From the NCBI RefSeq assembly GCF_000720115.1, contig NZ_JOIR01000029.1:123788-187787 (forward strand): a stretch of DNA of 64,000 nt. The letters run 5' to 3'. Shown here piece after piece: positions 8,180-17,038 of the stretch (position 1 is its first letter; each line of letters starts with the position of its first letter). The stretch comes from Streptomyces sp. NRRL F-2580 (GTDB lineage: Bacteria; Actinomycetota; Actinomycetes; Streptomycetales; Streptomycetaceae). Below the pieces are notes generated by a model. The model made no database searches. It worked only from the letters and a program-made list of their open reading frames with translations, and was not told where the DNA came from. Made by a program: the position numbers and the translations under genes.

Positions 8180-9000
8180 CCCTTGACCGCTCCCTGCATG
8201 ATGCCGCCGACGATCTGGCGGCCGAAGACGATGAACACGAGCAGCAGCGGGAGCGTCCCCAGCAGCGCGCCCGCCATGATGACCGACTGGTCCGGTATGT
8301 AGCCCCGCCCGAGCCCGGTCAGGGCCACCTGCACCGTCGGGCTGCCGTTCTGGGTCAGTGCGACGATCGGCCAGAAGAAGTCGTTCCAGGCCATGACGAA
8401 GGTCAGCATCCCCAGCACCGCCATGGCCGGCCGAGCGGCCGGGAACACCACGTGCCACATGACCCGCAGGGAGCTCGCCCCGTCGGTGCGCGCCGCCTCC
8501 ACCAGTTCGATCGGCAGCGCGTGCACCAGGTACTGGCGCATGAAGAACACCCCGAAGGCACCCACCAAGGTCGGCAGGATCACCGCCTGGAGCCGGTCGG
8601 TCCACGACAGCTTCGCGATCAGCATGTAGAGCGGCACCACGCTCAGCTGCGGCGGGATCAGCATCGTCCCGACCACCAGCGCCATCAGCGTCCGTTGGCC
8701 GCGGAAGCGGAGCTTGGCGAAGGCGAAGCCCGCCAGGGTGGAGAAGAGCACGGTGCCCGCGGTGACCGTGCCCGCCACGATCACGGTGTTCAGCAGGGCG
8801 GTGCCCATGTTGGCGTCGGTCCAGGCGACCTGGAGGTTGCGCCCCAGGTTCCCGCCGAACCAGAACGGCGGCGGGGTCTGCGCCAGCCGCGTGCTGTTCC
8901 GGGAGGCCGCGATCGCCGTCCACACGAGCGGGAAGAGCGAGCCGGCCGTGAACAGGCCGAGCACCAGGTACGCGAACCGGCCCGCGCGCAGTGATCTCAT
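8176..9000 (-). CDS. cebG: Cellobiose ABC transporter permease (MalG type)
   Basis: 274 aa membrane protein of the carbohydrate uptake (CUT1) permease family with about six membrane spans. The conserved EAA loop is [20 protein letters not shown] followed by FPAARPAM, which contacts the shared ATPase. As in other streptomycetes no ATPase gene is present in the cluster; MsiK, encoded elsewhere, probably powers it. The ATG at 9000 (MRSLRAGRF) overlaps the cebF stop (ATGA). A longer frame upstream is spurious. Confidence 0.9.
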   Translation of the reverse strand: MRSLRAGRFAYLVLGLFTAGSLFPLVWTAIAASRNSTRLAQTPPPFWFGGNLGRNLQVAWTDANMGTALLNTVIVAGTVTAGTVLFSTLAGFAFAKLRFRGQRTLMALVVGTMLIPPQLSVVPLYMLIAKLSWTDRLQAVILPTLVGAFGVFFMRQYLVHALPIELVEAARTDGASSLRVMWHVVFPAARPAMAVLGMLTFVMAWNDFFWPIVALTQNGSPTVQVALTGLGRGYIPDQSVIMAGALLGTLPLLLVFIVFGRQIVGGIMQGAVKG

Positions 9001-9992
9001 CGGGAGTCCTTCCGTCCGCGCAGCAGCCGCGCCGCGCCGGCGATCAGCAGCAGGATCAGGAACATCGCCCACGCGATCGCCGAGGCCCGGCCCAGGTGCA
9101 GGTTCACCCAGCCCTGCTCGTACAGGTACAGCCCGAGCGTCTGGAACTGGTGGTCAGAGCCGCCCGTCGCAGCCCCTCCGCCGTTGAACAGCAGCGGCTC
9201 CCCGAACAGCTGCGTCGCCCCGATCGTCGACACGACGCAGGTGAAGAAGATCGTCGGTCGCAGCGAGGGCACCGTGACGTGCCGGAACTGCTGCCAGGGC
9301 GAGGCCCCGTCCAGCGCGGCGGACTCGTACAGCTCGCCCGGCACGGCCTGCATGGCGGCCAGGTAGATCAGCGCGTTGTAGCCGGTCCACCGCCAGATCA
9401 CGATGGTGGACACCGCCAACTGCGAGGCGAAGGTTCCGTTCTGCCAGTCGACCGCCCCGAAACCGACCCCCGAGAGAGCCCAGTTGATCATCCCGTAGTC
9501 CCGGCCGAACAGCAGCACGAAGACGAGGGTCGCGGCCGCTACCGAGGTCGCGTACGGGGTGAGCAGAGCGACCCGGAAGAAGGCGGAGCCGCGCAGTTTG
9601 TAGTTGAGGAGATGGGCCAGGCCGAGCGCGATCGCCAGCTGCGGAACCGTGGACAGCAGCCCGATGGTGAAGGTGTTGCGCAGCGCGTTCCAAAAGAACT
9701 CGTCGCCCCACAGCCGGGTGAAGTTGTTCAGCCCCACCCACGTCATGCTGTCCGGATCGGTCAGCTCCACCTGGTGCAGCGCCGCCCAGCCCGTGTAGAG
9801 CAGCGGGAACAGCCCGAAGGCGGCGAAGAAGAGGAAGAAGGGTGCCACGAAGGCGTAGGGGCTGAAGCGCAGGTCCCAGCGGTAGCGGCGCGAGCGCCAC
9901 ACCTGGCCCCGCCGGCCCCGGCCGCCCCCCTCCGCCGCCGGCCGCTGCGGGCCGACGGCGGAGGGGGACAGGACAGCGGTCTCGTCCGTCAC
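8997..9992 (-). CDS. cebF: Cellobiose ABC transporter permease (MalF type)
   Basis: 331 aa. A cytoplasmic N-terminal segment of about 45 residues precedes the first membrane span ([20 protein letters not shown]). The EAA loop is [20 protein letters not shown] followed by [11 protein letters not shown] start at 9992, seven bases after the cebE stop. It forms the heterodimeric channel with CebG and receives sugar from the CebE lipoprotein. Confidence 0.9.
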   Translation of the reverse strand: MTDETAVLSPSAVGPQRPAAEGGGRGRRGQVWRSRRYRWDLRFSPYAFVAPFFLFFAAFGLFPLLYTGWAALHQVELTDPDSMTWVGLNNFTRLWGDEFFWNALRNTFTIGLLSTVPQLAIALGLAHLLNYKLRGSAFFRVALLTPYATSVAAATLVFVLLFGRDYGMINWALSGVGFGAVDWQNGTFASQLAVSTIVIWRWTGYNALIYLAAMQAVPGELYESAALDGASPWQQFRHVTVPSLRPTIFFTCVVSTIGATQLFGEPLLFNGGGAATGGSDHQFQTLGLYLYEQGWVNLHLGRASAIAWAMFLILLLIAGAARLLRGRKDSR

Positions 9993-9999
9993 CGGCGCC

Positions 10000-11337
10000 T
10001 CACTGGTCCAGGGCGTTGTCGATCGCCTTCACGGCGGCCTCCCAGCCCTCCTGCGGCGAGCGGCCCTTCTGGTCGACCTGGAGCATGCCGATGTCCGCCA
10101 GGTTCTGCGAGATCACCAGGTCCTTCGGGCCGACCACCGTCACGGGCACCCCCTCCGCCGCCTTCGCGAAGATCTCGCCGATGGGGGCGCCGCCGAAGTA
10201 CGCGTGCTGCGCGCCCGACACCGACGGCAGCTTGTACGCGGCGCTCGCGCTCGGGAAGCTGCCCCGCTTCTCGAAGAGCTTCGCCTGCTGCTCCGGAGCC
10301 GTCAGCCACGCCGCCAGCTTCGCCGCCTCCTGGGCGTGCTTGCCCGCCTTCGGCACGACGAGGAAGGAGCCGCCCCAGTTGCTGGGCTTCGGCGCCTGCG
10401 CCACATCCCACTTGTCCTTGCCCGCCGGGCCCCCCTTGTCCTGGATGTAGCCGAGCATCCAGGCCGGGCAGGAGACCGTGGCGAAGGAGCCGTTGGCGAA
10501 GCCCTGGTCCCAGCCCGGGGTGAACTGCTGGAGCTTGGCGCTCAGCCCGTCGGTGGCGAAGGAGGCCGCCAGCTCGAAGGCCCCGCGCACCGCCGGGTTG
10601 GTCTTGTAGACGACCTTGCCCTGCTCGTCGTAGAACCGCTGGGCGCTGCCCCCGGTCACCGCCGCCATCACGCCTGACGCCGAGTCCACGAAGGCCTTCC
10701 CGTCGCCGGCCTTCGCCTTGTACGCCCGGCCCGTCTCCAGGTACTTGTTCCAGTCGCCCGCCCACAGCGCCCCCACCGCGGCGCGGTCGGTGGGCAGCCC
10801 GGCCGCCTCGAAGAGGTCCTTGCGGTAGCAGATGCCCTGCGGACCGATGTCGGTGCCGAGGCCGACGGTGGCACCGCCCTTCGCCGCGCTCGCCGTGCCC
10901 TGCGCCCACTTCCACGGCAGGTACGCGGCCTTGTCGACGCCCGGTGCCTTGCCGAGGTCGACGAGCTTGTCGGCCTGGGTTGCGGTGATCTCGGCGATGT
11001 TGTTGACCTCGACGGCCTGGATGTCCGCGAGCCCGCTGCCCGTGCCCAGGTGGGTGAGGAGCTGGGGGTAGTAGTTCTCGTTGCGCTCGATGGAGGTCTG
11101 CTCGATCCGGATCCCGGGATTCTGCGCCATGTACTCGTCGTAGAGCCCGGCCTCCTTGAGGCCGAAGGCCCCGAAGACCCCGACGGTGAGGGTGGTCTTC
11201 CCCTTGCCGTCGGCCGGGGCGCCGGCGTCCGGCTTCTCGGCCGGGTCCTGGGCGCAACCCGCGAGCAGCAGGGCGGCCGCTCCCACCGCGGTGACCACCG
11301 TGACGAGGTTTCTTCGCACTCGGGCTTGGGCTCGCAT
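10000..11337 (-). CDS. cebE: Cellobiose/cellotriose-binding lipoprotein
   Basis: 445 aa extracytoplasmic solute-binding protein. The signal peptide MRAQARVRRNLVTVVTAVGA ends at a lipobox LLLAGC, so it is anchored on the outer face of the membrane. The mature part shows FGLKEAGLYDEYMAQNPGI and ANGSFATVSCPAWMLGYI, typical of CUT1 sugar binders. Two ATGs are close together: the one at 11337 has GGAGG six bases upstream, while the one at 11343 would abut it, so 11337 is preferred. First gene of the ceb operon; its promoter carries the CebR operator. Confidence 0.9.
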   Translation of the reverse strand: MRAQARVRRNLVTVVTAVGAAALLLAGCAQDPAEKPDAGAPADGKGKTTLTVGVFGAFGLKEAGLYDEYMAQNPGIRIEQTSIERNENYYPQLLTHLGTGSGLADIQAVEVNNIAEITATQADKLVDLGKAPGVDKAAYLPWKWAQGTASAAKGGATVGLGTDIGPQGICYRKDLFEAAGLPTDRAAVGALWAGDWNKYLETGRAYKAKAGDGKAFVDSASGVMAAVTGGSAQRFYDEQGKVVYKTNPAVRGAFELAASFATDGLSAKLQQFTPGWDQGFANGSFATVSCPAWMLGYIQDKGGPAGKDKWDVAQAPKPSNWGGSFLVVPKAGKHAQEAAKLAAWLTAPEQQAKLFEKRGSFPSASAAYKLPSVSGAQHAYFGGAPIGEIFAKAAEGVPVTVVGPKDLVISQNLADIGMLQVDQKGRSPQEGWEAAVKAIDNALDQ

Positions 11338-11380
11338 GTGCATCCTCCCTGAAGGACGGAACGTGCCGGGTGTCTGTGAC

Positions 11381-11411
11381 ACAGTGTGGGAGCGCTCCCA
11401 CAGCCGTCAAG
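11381..11411 (-). promoter_or_regulatory. cebE promoter with CebR operator
   Basis: TGTGGGAGCGCTCCCACA at 11385-11402 is a perfect 18 bp palindrome containing TGGGAGCGCTCCCA, the established CebR binding sequence of Streptomyces. On the minus strand TTGACG (11410-11405) is a good -35 and CACTGT or ACACTG (about 11387-11381) a possible -10. The operator then fills the spacer and bound CebR would exclude RNA polymerase. It also sits 37 bp upstream of cebR and may mediate autorepression. Confidence 0.88.
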
Positions 11412-11438
11412 GGGTAGATTCACAACCGGGAGGAAGCC

Positions 11439-12464
11439 ATGAACGGGCACGGGCGCAGCGGGGGACGGCCCACGCTGGAGGAGGTCGCGGCGCGCGCCAG
11501 GGTAGGGCGCGGCACGGTCTCCCGGGTGATCAACGGATCCCCCAAGGTCAGCGAGCATACCCGGGCCGCGGTCGAGGCCGCGGTGGCGGAGCTGGGGTAC
11601 GTGCCGAACCGCGCCGCGCGGGCGCTGGCGGCCAACCGCAACGACGCCATCGCCCTCGTGATCCCCGAGCCCGAGGCCCGCTTCTTCGCCGAGCCCTACT
11701 TCTCCGAAGTGGTCCGCGGGGTCGGCGCCGCCCTCGCCGAGACCGACGTCCAGCTCGTCCTGACCCTGGCCGGCAGCGACCGAGAGCGCCGCCGCCTCGC
11801 CCAGTACCTGTCCGGGCACCGCGTGGACGGCGTCCTGCTCGTCTCCGTCCATGCCGGGGACCCGCTGCCGGAGCTGCTGGCCGAGCTCGGCATCCCGACC
11901 GTGATCAGCGGCCGCCGCTCCGCCGCCGAGACGCTGCCGTCCGTCGACTCCGACAACCTGGCGGGCGCGGCCGAAGCCGTACGCCACCTCCTCGCGCGGG
12001 GCCGCCGCACGGTCGCCACGATCACCGGACCGCTGGACGTGTACGGGGCCCAGTGCCGCCTCGACGGCTACCGGCAGGCCCTGGCCGCCGCCGGACACCC
12101 CGTCGACGAACCGCTGATCGCGGTCGGCGACTTCACCGAGGACGGCGGCCGCCGAGCCATGCGCGAGCTGCTGGAACGCCGCCCCGGGCTCGACGCGGTC
12201 TTCGCCGCCTCGGACGTCATGGCGGCGGGCGCCCTGCGGGAGCTGCGCGCGGCCGGCCGCCGGATACCGCAGGACGTGGCGCTGGTCGGCTTCGACGACT
12301 CGGTGGTGGCCCGGCACATGGATCCGCCGCTGACCAGCGTCCGGCAGCCGATCGAGGAGATGGGCCGCACCATGGCGCAGGTGCTGCTGGCGAGGATCGC
12401 GGGGGAGACGGCCGAGGCGTCCGTCGTGCTGCCGAACCGCCTGGTGGTCCGCGAGTCCTCGTAG
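11439..12464 (+). CDS. cebR: LacI-family repressor of cellobiose utilisation
   Basis: 341 aa. N-terminal LacI helix-turn-helix RPTLEEVAARARVGRGTVSR followed by VINGSPKVSEHTRAAVEAAV, hinge YVPNRAARALAANR, then a periplasmic-binding-like effector domain ending VVARHMDPPLTSVRQPIEEM. The sequence and the divergent position opposite cebE match known CebR proteins, which are released from DNA by cellobiose or cellotriose. Strong ribosome binding site (GGGAGG). In S. griseus and S. scabiei CebR links cellulose sensing to differentiation or virulence; that role is known from those species, not seen here. Confidence 0.93.
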   Translation: MNGHGRSGGRPTLEEVAARARVGRGTVSRVINGSPKVSEHTRAAVEAAVAELGYVPNRAARALAANRNDAIALVIPEPEARFFAEPYFSEVVRGVGAALAETDVQLVLTLAGSDRERRRLAQYLSGHRVDGVLLVSVHAGDPLPELLAELGIPTVISGRRSAAETLPSVDSDNLAGAAEAVRHLLARGRRTVATITGPLDVYGAQCRLDGYRQALAAAGHPVDEPLIAVGDFTEDGGRRAMRELLERRPGLDAVFAASDVMAAGALRELRAAGRRIPQDVALVGFDDSVVARHMDPPLTSVRQPIEEMGRTMAQVLLARIAGETAEASVVLPNRLVVRESS

Positions 12465-12472
12465 GAACGCAG

Positions 12473-12504
12473 AAGGCCCCGATCGCCTTCGCGATCGGGG
12501 CCTT
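12473..12504. terminator. Bidirectional terminator hairpin after cebR
   Basis: Perfect 14 bp stem with a CTTC loop, AAGGCCCCGATCGC / GCGATCGGGGCCTT. It sits 8 bp after the cebR stop and just beyond the 3' end of the convergent tRNA-His gene, so it can serve both. Confidence 0.9.
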
Positions 12505-12511
12505 CCCGCAG

Positions 12512-12585
12512 GGTGAGTGACGGGACTTGAACCCGCGGCCACCTGGACCACAACCAGGTGCTCTACCAACTGAGCTACACCCACC
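12512..12585 (-). tRNA. tRNA-His (GTG)
   Basis: Reading the minus strand, the acceptor arm GTGGGTG pairs with CACTCAC; the extra G at -1 (12585) faces the discriminator C (12512), the hallmark of tRNA-His. The D arm is GCTCAGTTGGTAGAGC. The anticodon arm is CCTGG-TTGTGGT-CCAGG with anticodon GTG, and the T arm is GCGGGTTCAAGTCCCGT. The CCA end is not encoded. Confidence 0.97.
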
Positions 12586-12589
12586 ATGT

Positions 12590-12609
12590 CCGGTCGGAAA
12601 ACCGACCGG
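12590..12609. terminator. Hairpin between orn and tRNA-His
   Basis: CCGGTCGG-AAAA-CCGACCGG, a perfect 8 bp stem just upstream of the tRNA on the minus strand. It could end orn transcripts or mark the 5' processing region of the tRNA. It lacks a U-run beyond the loop. Confidence 0.5.
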
Positions 12610-12679
12610 CCGAAGAAAAGGGTACAGGGTCCGGGAGGGTGCTCGCTCCACCCTTTCCCGTGCCCCCCTCCGGGAGGTA

Positions 12680-13282
12680 CTACGCGCCCGGCACGGTGTG
12701 CTTGGCGGCGATGGTCCGGGCGGTGTCCGAGTCGGGCCCGGGCTGCGGCACGAAGACCGCCTCCCGGTAGTAGCGCAGCTCGGTGATGGAGTCCTTGATG
12801 TCCGCGAGCGCCCGGTGGTTGCCGTTCTTCGGCGGGCTGTTGAAGTAGGCCCGCGGGTACCAGCGGCGCGCCAGCTCCTTGACCGAGGACACGTCCACGA
12901 TCCGGTAGTGCAGGTAGCTCTCCAGCGCGGCCATGTCGCGCAGCAGGAAGCCGCGGTCGGTGCCGACCGAGTTCCCGCAGAGCGGCGCCTTGCGGGGCTC
13001 CTTCACGTGCTCCCGCACGTACGCCAGGACCTGCGCCTCCGCGTCCGCGAGGGTGGTCCCGCCGGCCAGCTCGTCGAGCAGCCCCGAGGCGGTGTGCATC
13101 TCGCGCACCACGTCGGGCATGGTCTCCAGGGCCGCGTCCGGCGGGCGGATCACGATGTCCACGCCTTCGCCGAGCACGTTGAGCTCCGAGTCGGTGACCA
13201 GTGCGGCCACCTCGATAAGTGCGTCGTCCGTCAACGAGAGCCCGGTCATCTCGCAGTCGATCCACACCATGCGATCGTTCAT
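12680..13282 (-). CDS. orn: Oligoribonuclease
   Basis: 200 aa DnaQ/DEDDh-fold 3'-5' exonuclease that degrades 2-5 nt RNA, including pGpG from cyclic di-GMP breakdown. Motif ExoI is [11 protein letters not shown] (Asp, Glu), ExoII is the region around [14 protein letters not shown], and ExoIII is [12 protein letters not shown] with the catalytic His and Asp. ATG at 13282 has GGTGGGA before it. It lies directly downstream of adpA, as ornA does in S. griseus. A 10 bp hairpin lies directly upstream of its ribosome binding site. Confidence 0.95.
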   Translation of the reverse strand: MNDRMVWIDCEMTGLSLTDDALIEVAALVTDSELNVLGEGVDIVIRPPDAALETMPDVVREMHTASGLLDELAGGTTLADAEAQVLAYVREHVKEPRKAPLCGNSVGTDRGFLLRDMAALESYLHYRIVDVSSVKELARRWYPRAYFNSPPKNGNHRALADIKDSITELRYYREAVFVPQPGPDSDTARTIAAKHTVPGA

Positions 13283-13293
13283 GTGTCCCACCT

Positions 13294-13323
13294 TATGCGG
13301 TCCCCCACGGAGCGGACCGCATA
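13294..13323. promoter_or_regulatory. Hairpin in the orn leader
   Basis: TATGCGGTCC (13294-13303) and GGACCGCATA (13314-13323) form a perfect 10 bp stem with a 10 nt loop, ending 11 bp upstream of the orn start and next to its AAGGTGGGA ribosome binding site. It may influence translation or mRNA 5' end stability. No regulator is known to me. Confidence 0.45.
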
Positions 13324-13326
13324 TGG

Positions 13327-13366
13327 GGAAGGTCCCCCATCGGCGGTGACCGATGGGGGACCTTCC
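13327..13366. terminator. Terminator between adpA and orn
   Basis: Perfect 17 bp stem, GGAAGGTCCCCCATCGG (13327-13343) and its complement (13350-13366), with loop CGGTGA. It lies 24 bp downstream of the adpA stop and should separate adpA from orn transcription at least in part. Confidence 0.85.
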
Positions 13367-13389
13367 GTTCGTCGTACCCGTGGTGGGGG

Positions 13390-14559
13390 TTACGCGTGTT
13401 CCCGCAGGACCCGGCCCGGGGCGTAGAGCTCCGTCACCGTCGGGCCCGCCGCGGCCAGGGCCGCCGCCGCCCGGTGGGGCTGCGGAGTGCGCTGGTGCGG
13501 AACCGGCCCCGAGATCTCGGCCACCTGCGCGACGTCGGCCTGCGGCCGGCGTGCCCGGTAGGCGGAGCGGTAGGCGGCCGGGGAGGACCCCAGCTGCCGC
13601 CGGAAGTGACCCCGCAGGGCGACCGGCGAGCGGAACCCGCAGCGCCCGGCGACCTCGTCGACCGAGTAGTCGGAGGTCTCCAGCAGCCGCTGTGCCTGGA
13701 GCACCCGCTGGGTGATCAGCCACTGCAGCGGCGCGCTGCCGGTGAGCGAGCGGAACCGGCGGTCGAAGGTGCGCCTGCTCATGTAGGCGCGGGCCGCCAG
13801 GGTCTCCACGTCGAACTGCTCGTGGAGGTGCTCCAGCGCCCAGGCGACGACCTCGGCCAGCGGGTCGGCGCCGATCTCCTCCGGCAGTGACCGGTCGAGA
13901 TAGCGTTCCTGACCGCCCGTGCGGCGCGGCGGCACGACGAGCCTGCGGGCCAGGGCCCCGGCCGCCTCGCTGCCGTGGTCCGTGCGCACGATGTGCAGGC
14001 ACAGGTCGATTCCGGCCGCGGTGCCCGCGGACGTGAGCACGTCGCCGTCGTCGACGAACAGTTCGCGCGGATCGACATGGACGGACGGGTACCGCTTGGC
14101 CAGCGTCGGCGCGTACATCCAGTGCGTCGTCGCGGGCCGGCCGTCCAGCAGACCGGCGGCGGCGAGCACGAAGGCTCCCGTGCACAGTCCGACGATCCGG
14201 GCCCCCTCCTCGTGCGCCAGACGCAGTGCGTCCAGCGCCTCGGGAGGCGGCGGTGAAGTGATGGAGCGCCAGGCGGGAACGACGACCGTGCCTGCCCGGG
14301 CGATCGCCTCCAACCCGTATGGCGCGGTCAGTTCGAGTCCGCCGGTGGTCCTGAGCGGACCGTCCTCACCGGCGCACACGAGCAGTCGATAGCGTGGAAC
14401 TCCCGCGTCCTGCCGGTCAATGCCGAACACGGAAAGTGGAATGGAGCTCTCGAAGATCGGTCCGCCGCTGAAGAGCAGCACCGCGACGATCTCCCTGCGG
14501 CGACGCCCCGCGAGCTTCCGGCCGGCGTCTGTGACGACGGCGGTGGAATCCTGGCTCAT
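13390..14559 (-). CDS. adpA: AdpA, global regulator of differentiation
   Basis: 389 aa AraC/XylS-type activator with an N-terminal DJ-1/PfpI (GATase1-like) dimerisation domain and a C-terminal double helix-turn-helix. The N-terminal segment [20 protein letters not shown] and the DNA-binding segment [20 protein letters not shown] followed by [20 protein letters not shown] are essentially those of S. griseus and S. coelicolor AdpA. In those species it activates hundreds of morphological and secondary-metabolism genes. The gene has no TTA codon anywhere; the interdomain leucine in [10 protein letters not shown] (about residue 207) is CTC. In model species this gene has a TTA that makes it bldA-dependent. 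The long 5' region and downstream orn also match. Confidence 0.96.
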   Translation of the reverse strand: MSQDSTAVVTDAGRKLAGRRRREIVAVLLFSGGPIFESSIPLSVFGIDRQDAGVPRYRLLVCAGEDGPLRTTGGLELTAPYGLEAIARAGTVVVPAWRSITSPPPPEALDALRLAHEEGARIVGLCTGAFVLAAAGLLDGRPATTHWMYAPTLAKRYPSVHVDPRELFVDDGDVLTSAGTAAGIDLCLHIVRTDHGSEAAGALARRLVVPPRRTGGQERYLDRSLPEEIGADPLAEVVAWALEHLHEQFDVETLAARAYMSRRTFDRRFRSLTGSAPLQWLITQRVLQAQRLLETSDYSVDEVAGRCGFRSPVALRGHFRRQLGSSPAAYRSAYRARRPQADVAQVAEISGPVPHQRTPQPHRAAAALAAAGPTVTELYAPGRVLREHA

Positions 14560-14935
14560 GGCGCTAAGCCCCCCTTGGGTGTCGCGACTCCTTGGTCTGG
14601 TCGCACCTGCACGTTTCCCCTCGGCCTTGCACGTGGATCCCCCGCCGTAAATACATGATCGAATCTACTGCGTCCCGTGGTGTCGGCGTGACAAGTTCAG
14701 CACGCAGCGCTATGTCGACTTCTCAACTTGGCGAAAAGCATTCGATCAGTAAGGGTTCCGCTCCGCTACCCGAATGGGAAGTCCGGCGCCTGGCTGTGGC
14801 CAGTACCCGTAGGGCCTCTACGCCCCTCGGGCTCTGTAGTCGCTGGTGGTGAGGGGGTTGGGGGGACATTCCGGCAAGGAGGGGACCCTGCCGGGAAGTT
14901 GGCTGAAAACGTGCGTGTGTGGGTGTGCGAATGAG
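14560..14935 (-). promoter_or_regulatory. adpA upstream region (no gene)
   Basis: 376 bp without a credible gene. The part near 14640-14760 is AT-rich for this genome and contains TGGCGAAAAG (14728), a partial match to the AdpA consensus TGGCSNGWWY. The adpA promoter and a long leader are expected here; in S. griseus the equivalent region carries the ArpA operator and AdpA sites. I could not identify a confident -10/-35 pair. Confidence 0.45.
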
Positions 14936-15391
14936 TCAGTCCTGCGGGGACCCGGCTCCGGAGCCGTGGCAGCCGCGGCGGATCCCGGCCCCGCCGCGCG
15001 AGTGCCGGCGGCGCCGGGACGGCGGTGGCCGCTCCTCCGCCAGGACCCGCGCCGCGGCCCGCTCCGCCTTCTCCGAGTGGCGCAGCAGGACCCGGCACGC
15101 GGCCGTCACGGCCAGCAGGCCGAGGGTCGCGACGGCCGCCCCGCCGAAGGAGGTTCCGTAGACGACGAGGACCACGGGGACGAGCAGGCAGCTGAAGGCG
15201 GCCCAGCGCACCACGTCACCCGCGGGGTCGTCATGGGCGCGTGCGGCGGACTGCACGGACGGGTGAAGGGACGAATGGCGTCCCGGGCGGGGCGCCGGGG
15301 TGAAACGCGGGCCCGGGTCGGCGGGCTGGAGGGACCGGACGGACTGCGTCGGCTGAGCTGGCTGGACGGGGTGAACCGGATGACCGGGCAC
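14936..15391 (-). CDS. Small conserved membrane protein upstream of adpA
   Basis: 151 aa. A polar N-terminus rich in Pro/Gln (PVHPVQPAQPTQSVRS) leads into SVQSAARAHDDPAGDVVRWA, then two membrane spans, AAFSCLLVPVVLVVYGTSFG and AAVATLGLLAVTAACRVLL, and a basic Arg/His-rich tail. The GTG at 15391 has GGGAG six bases upstream. Similar proteins occur beside adpA in Streptomyces as far as I recall. Function unknown. Confidence 0.7.
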   Translation of the reverse strand: MPGHPVHPVQPAQPTQSVRSLQPADPGPRFTPAPRPGRHSSLHPSVQSAARAHDDPAGDVVRWAAFSCLLVPVVLVVYGTSFGGAAVATLGLLAVTAACRVLLRHSEKAERAAARVLAEERPPPSRRRRHSRGGAGIRRGCHGSGAGSPQD

Positions 15392-15714
15392 GGCGTGCTC
15401 CCTGCGGGCTCTTCCTGGACGGTCGGACGCGTGTCCAACGCCGCGCGGCGCGGCTCGGTCACTGCGCGCACGGGTGGCGACGCCCCCGTCTCGTCACTGG
15501 CTGTAGGGGACAGGGGTCATTGCCAAGGAGCGCTCGCTCCGGCATGCTCCCTGGGACGCTCTCCAAGGGCGGCAAGCCCTGTGCAGGACACGAGTGTCGC
15601 CGTACCCTGGTGGGTGTGGGCTTGGGAAGATGCTTCCCGGACAGAGCTCCGTCACACTGCGTCGCCGATTTCGCCCCTGTTCCTTCCTCCAAGGACCTCT
15701 TCGCCGAGACACCC
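15392..15714. other. Divergent intergenic region, 323 bp
   Basis: Separates the membrane protein gene (minus) from the universal stress protein gene (plus). It should hold both promoters. I see short GC-rich palindromes (GCCGCGCGGCGC near 15441) but no confident promoter or gene. Confidence 0.4.
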
Positions 15715-16248
15715 ATGGCCGGTCACGAATTCTCCGAACCCGCGGACCGCAAGCGCAAACGCCTCGCCGACCCCGCGTCGGCCGCCGATCTGCGCGCGGT
15801 GGAACAGACACGCATGCCCTGCGATCCGGCCTTCCGGCACGGGGTCGTTGTGGGATTCGACGGATCCACGTCCAGTGAGCGTGCCCTCGCGTACGCGATC
15901 GGCATGGCGCGGCGCTCCGGATCGGGTCTGATCATCGTCCATGTCGCCAACCGGCTGCCCACCACCGTGTGGGCGGGGTGCGAGCCGCCCGTCTTCGTGG
16001 ACGTGCCGGACCACCGCACCGAGGTGCTCGGGCTGGAGCTCGCCTGCGCGGACTACCTGGCCGAAGTGCCGTGGATCCTGGTCGAGCGGGGTGGTGACAT
16101 CTGCCATGAGCTGGAGGAGGTCGGCCGGGAGTATTCGGCCGACGCCATCGTGGTGGGCTCCACGCACGGGATCGTGGGCCGGATCTTCGGCTCGGTGGCC
16201 GGCCGCCTCGCCAAGCGCGCGCAGCGACCCGTTGTTGTCATTCCGTGA
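15715..16248 (+). CDS. Universal stress protein (UspA family)
   Basis: 177 aa with a single Usp domain in the C-terminal 140 residues: GVVVGFDGSTSSERALAYAI at its start and DAIVVGSTHGIVGRIFGSVA then GRLAKRAQRPVVVIP at its end. The last part is the G-2x-G-9x-G(S/T) ATP-binding motif, slightly altered (GSTHG...GSVA). The N-terminal 40 residues are polar and Lys/Arg-rich. The ATG at 15715 was chosen by protein content; no strong ribosome binding site is near. Probably an ATP-binding stress or dormancy protein. Confidence 0.8.
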   Translation: MAGHEFSEPADRKRKRLADPASAADLRAVEQTRMPCDPAFRHGVVVGFDGSTSSERALAYAIGMARRSGSGLIIVHVANRLPTTVWAGCEPPVFVDVPDHRTEVLGLELACADYLAEVPWILVERGGDICHELEEVGREYSADAIVVGSTHGIVGRIFGSVAGRLAKRAQRPVVVIP

Positions 16249-16346
16249 CCCTCTGTTAAGCCGATTGTGCGGTTGTGCCCTCGTGTAAAGGGTAGATAAA
16301 TGCTGCTGGGACGCAGCAAACAACTGCAGATCGAAGGGAGCCCGCC

Positions 16347-16913
16347 GTGGACAATGGTGTCTCTGCGGGAAGCACGGCCTCGACTTCGACCCTCGGGAAC
16401 ATCGCCCTGGGTCTCACCCTTCTCGCGTTCGGTATCGGCCACACCGGTGTCATCGACGGAGTGTCCGCTGCCAACTCCGTGTCGCTGGCGATGTACGTCG
16501 GCGGCGCGGCCCTGTTCCTCCTCGGGCTCCTGGAGTACCGCGGCGGCAACGGGTTCAACGGCACCGCGTTCGCGGGCCTCGGCATCTTCTGGTTCACCTG
16601 GGCCAAGGGCGCGGGGGCCTCGGTCTCCGACGAGGCGGCCGGAACGTTTCTCGTCCTGTTCGCGATGCTCGCGCTGACCCTCACGATCGACGCCGCGAGC
16701 GGTCTCTTCAGCCAGGGCGTCTACGGCCTGCTGACCCTGTCGCTCGTCCTGCTGGCGATAGGTTCCTTCATGGACAACGGCGGGCTCGCCAAGGCGGGCG
16801 GCTGGGTCGCCTCCGTGTCCGGGCTGCTGGCCTGGTACGGGGCCACCGCGGCCCTGGCGCACTGGCCGATGGCCGTCGGCAAGTCCCGGCGCGGCGCGGT
16901 CGCCGCGAGCTGA
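16347..16913 (+). CDS. GPR1/FUN34/YaaH (SatP-type) acetate channel family protein
   Basis: 188 aa, six membrane spans. TLGNIALGLTLLAFGIGHTG resembles the family's N-terminal NPAPLGL helix region, and the later segments GLGIFWFTWAKGAG and ATAALAHWPMAVGK match the C-terminal half. Family members carry acetate/succinate or ammonium. The GTG at 16347 follows AAGGGAG. The canonical NPAP motif is not obvious, so substrate is uncertain. Followed directly by a strong terminator. Confidence 0.8.
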   Translation: MDNGVSAGSTASTSTLGNIALGLTLLAFGIGHTGVIDGVSAANSVSLAMYVGGAALFLLGLLEYRGGNGFNGTAFAGLGIFWFTWAKGAGASVSDEAAGTFLVLFAMLALTLTIDAASGLFSQGVYGLLTLSLVLLAIGSFMDNGGLAKAGGWVASVSGLLAWYGATAALAHWPMAVGKSRRGAVAAS

Positions 16914-16930
16914 ACGGCTACGTAAGAACG

Positions 16931-16960
16931 GAACGGCCCCCGAGATTCCGGGGGCCGTTC
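16931..16960. terminator. Terminator after the SatP-type gene
   Basis: GAACGGCCCCC (16931-16941) pairs with GGGGGCCGTTC (16950-16960), an 11 bp stem followed by TCGTCTTT. Confidence 0.9.
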
Positions 16961-17038
16961 TCGTCTTTAAAAGGGCATTTTCTATCTTTTCCGCGCAGGG
17001 GAGCATTTCGTTGATGGGCCGTTGGCACGATAGGCCGC

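Noticed and set aside
14936..15931. Plus-strand open frames across the adpA-upstream membrane gene
   Set aside because: They lack ribosome binding sites and coherent protein sequence; the minus-strand frame has membrane spans and a good GTG start.
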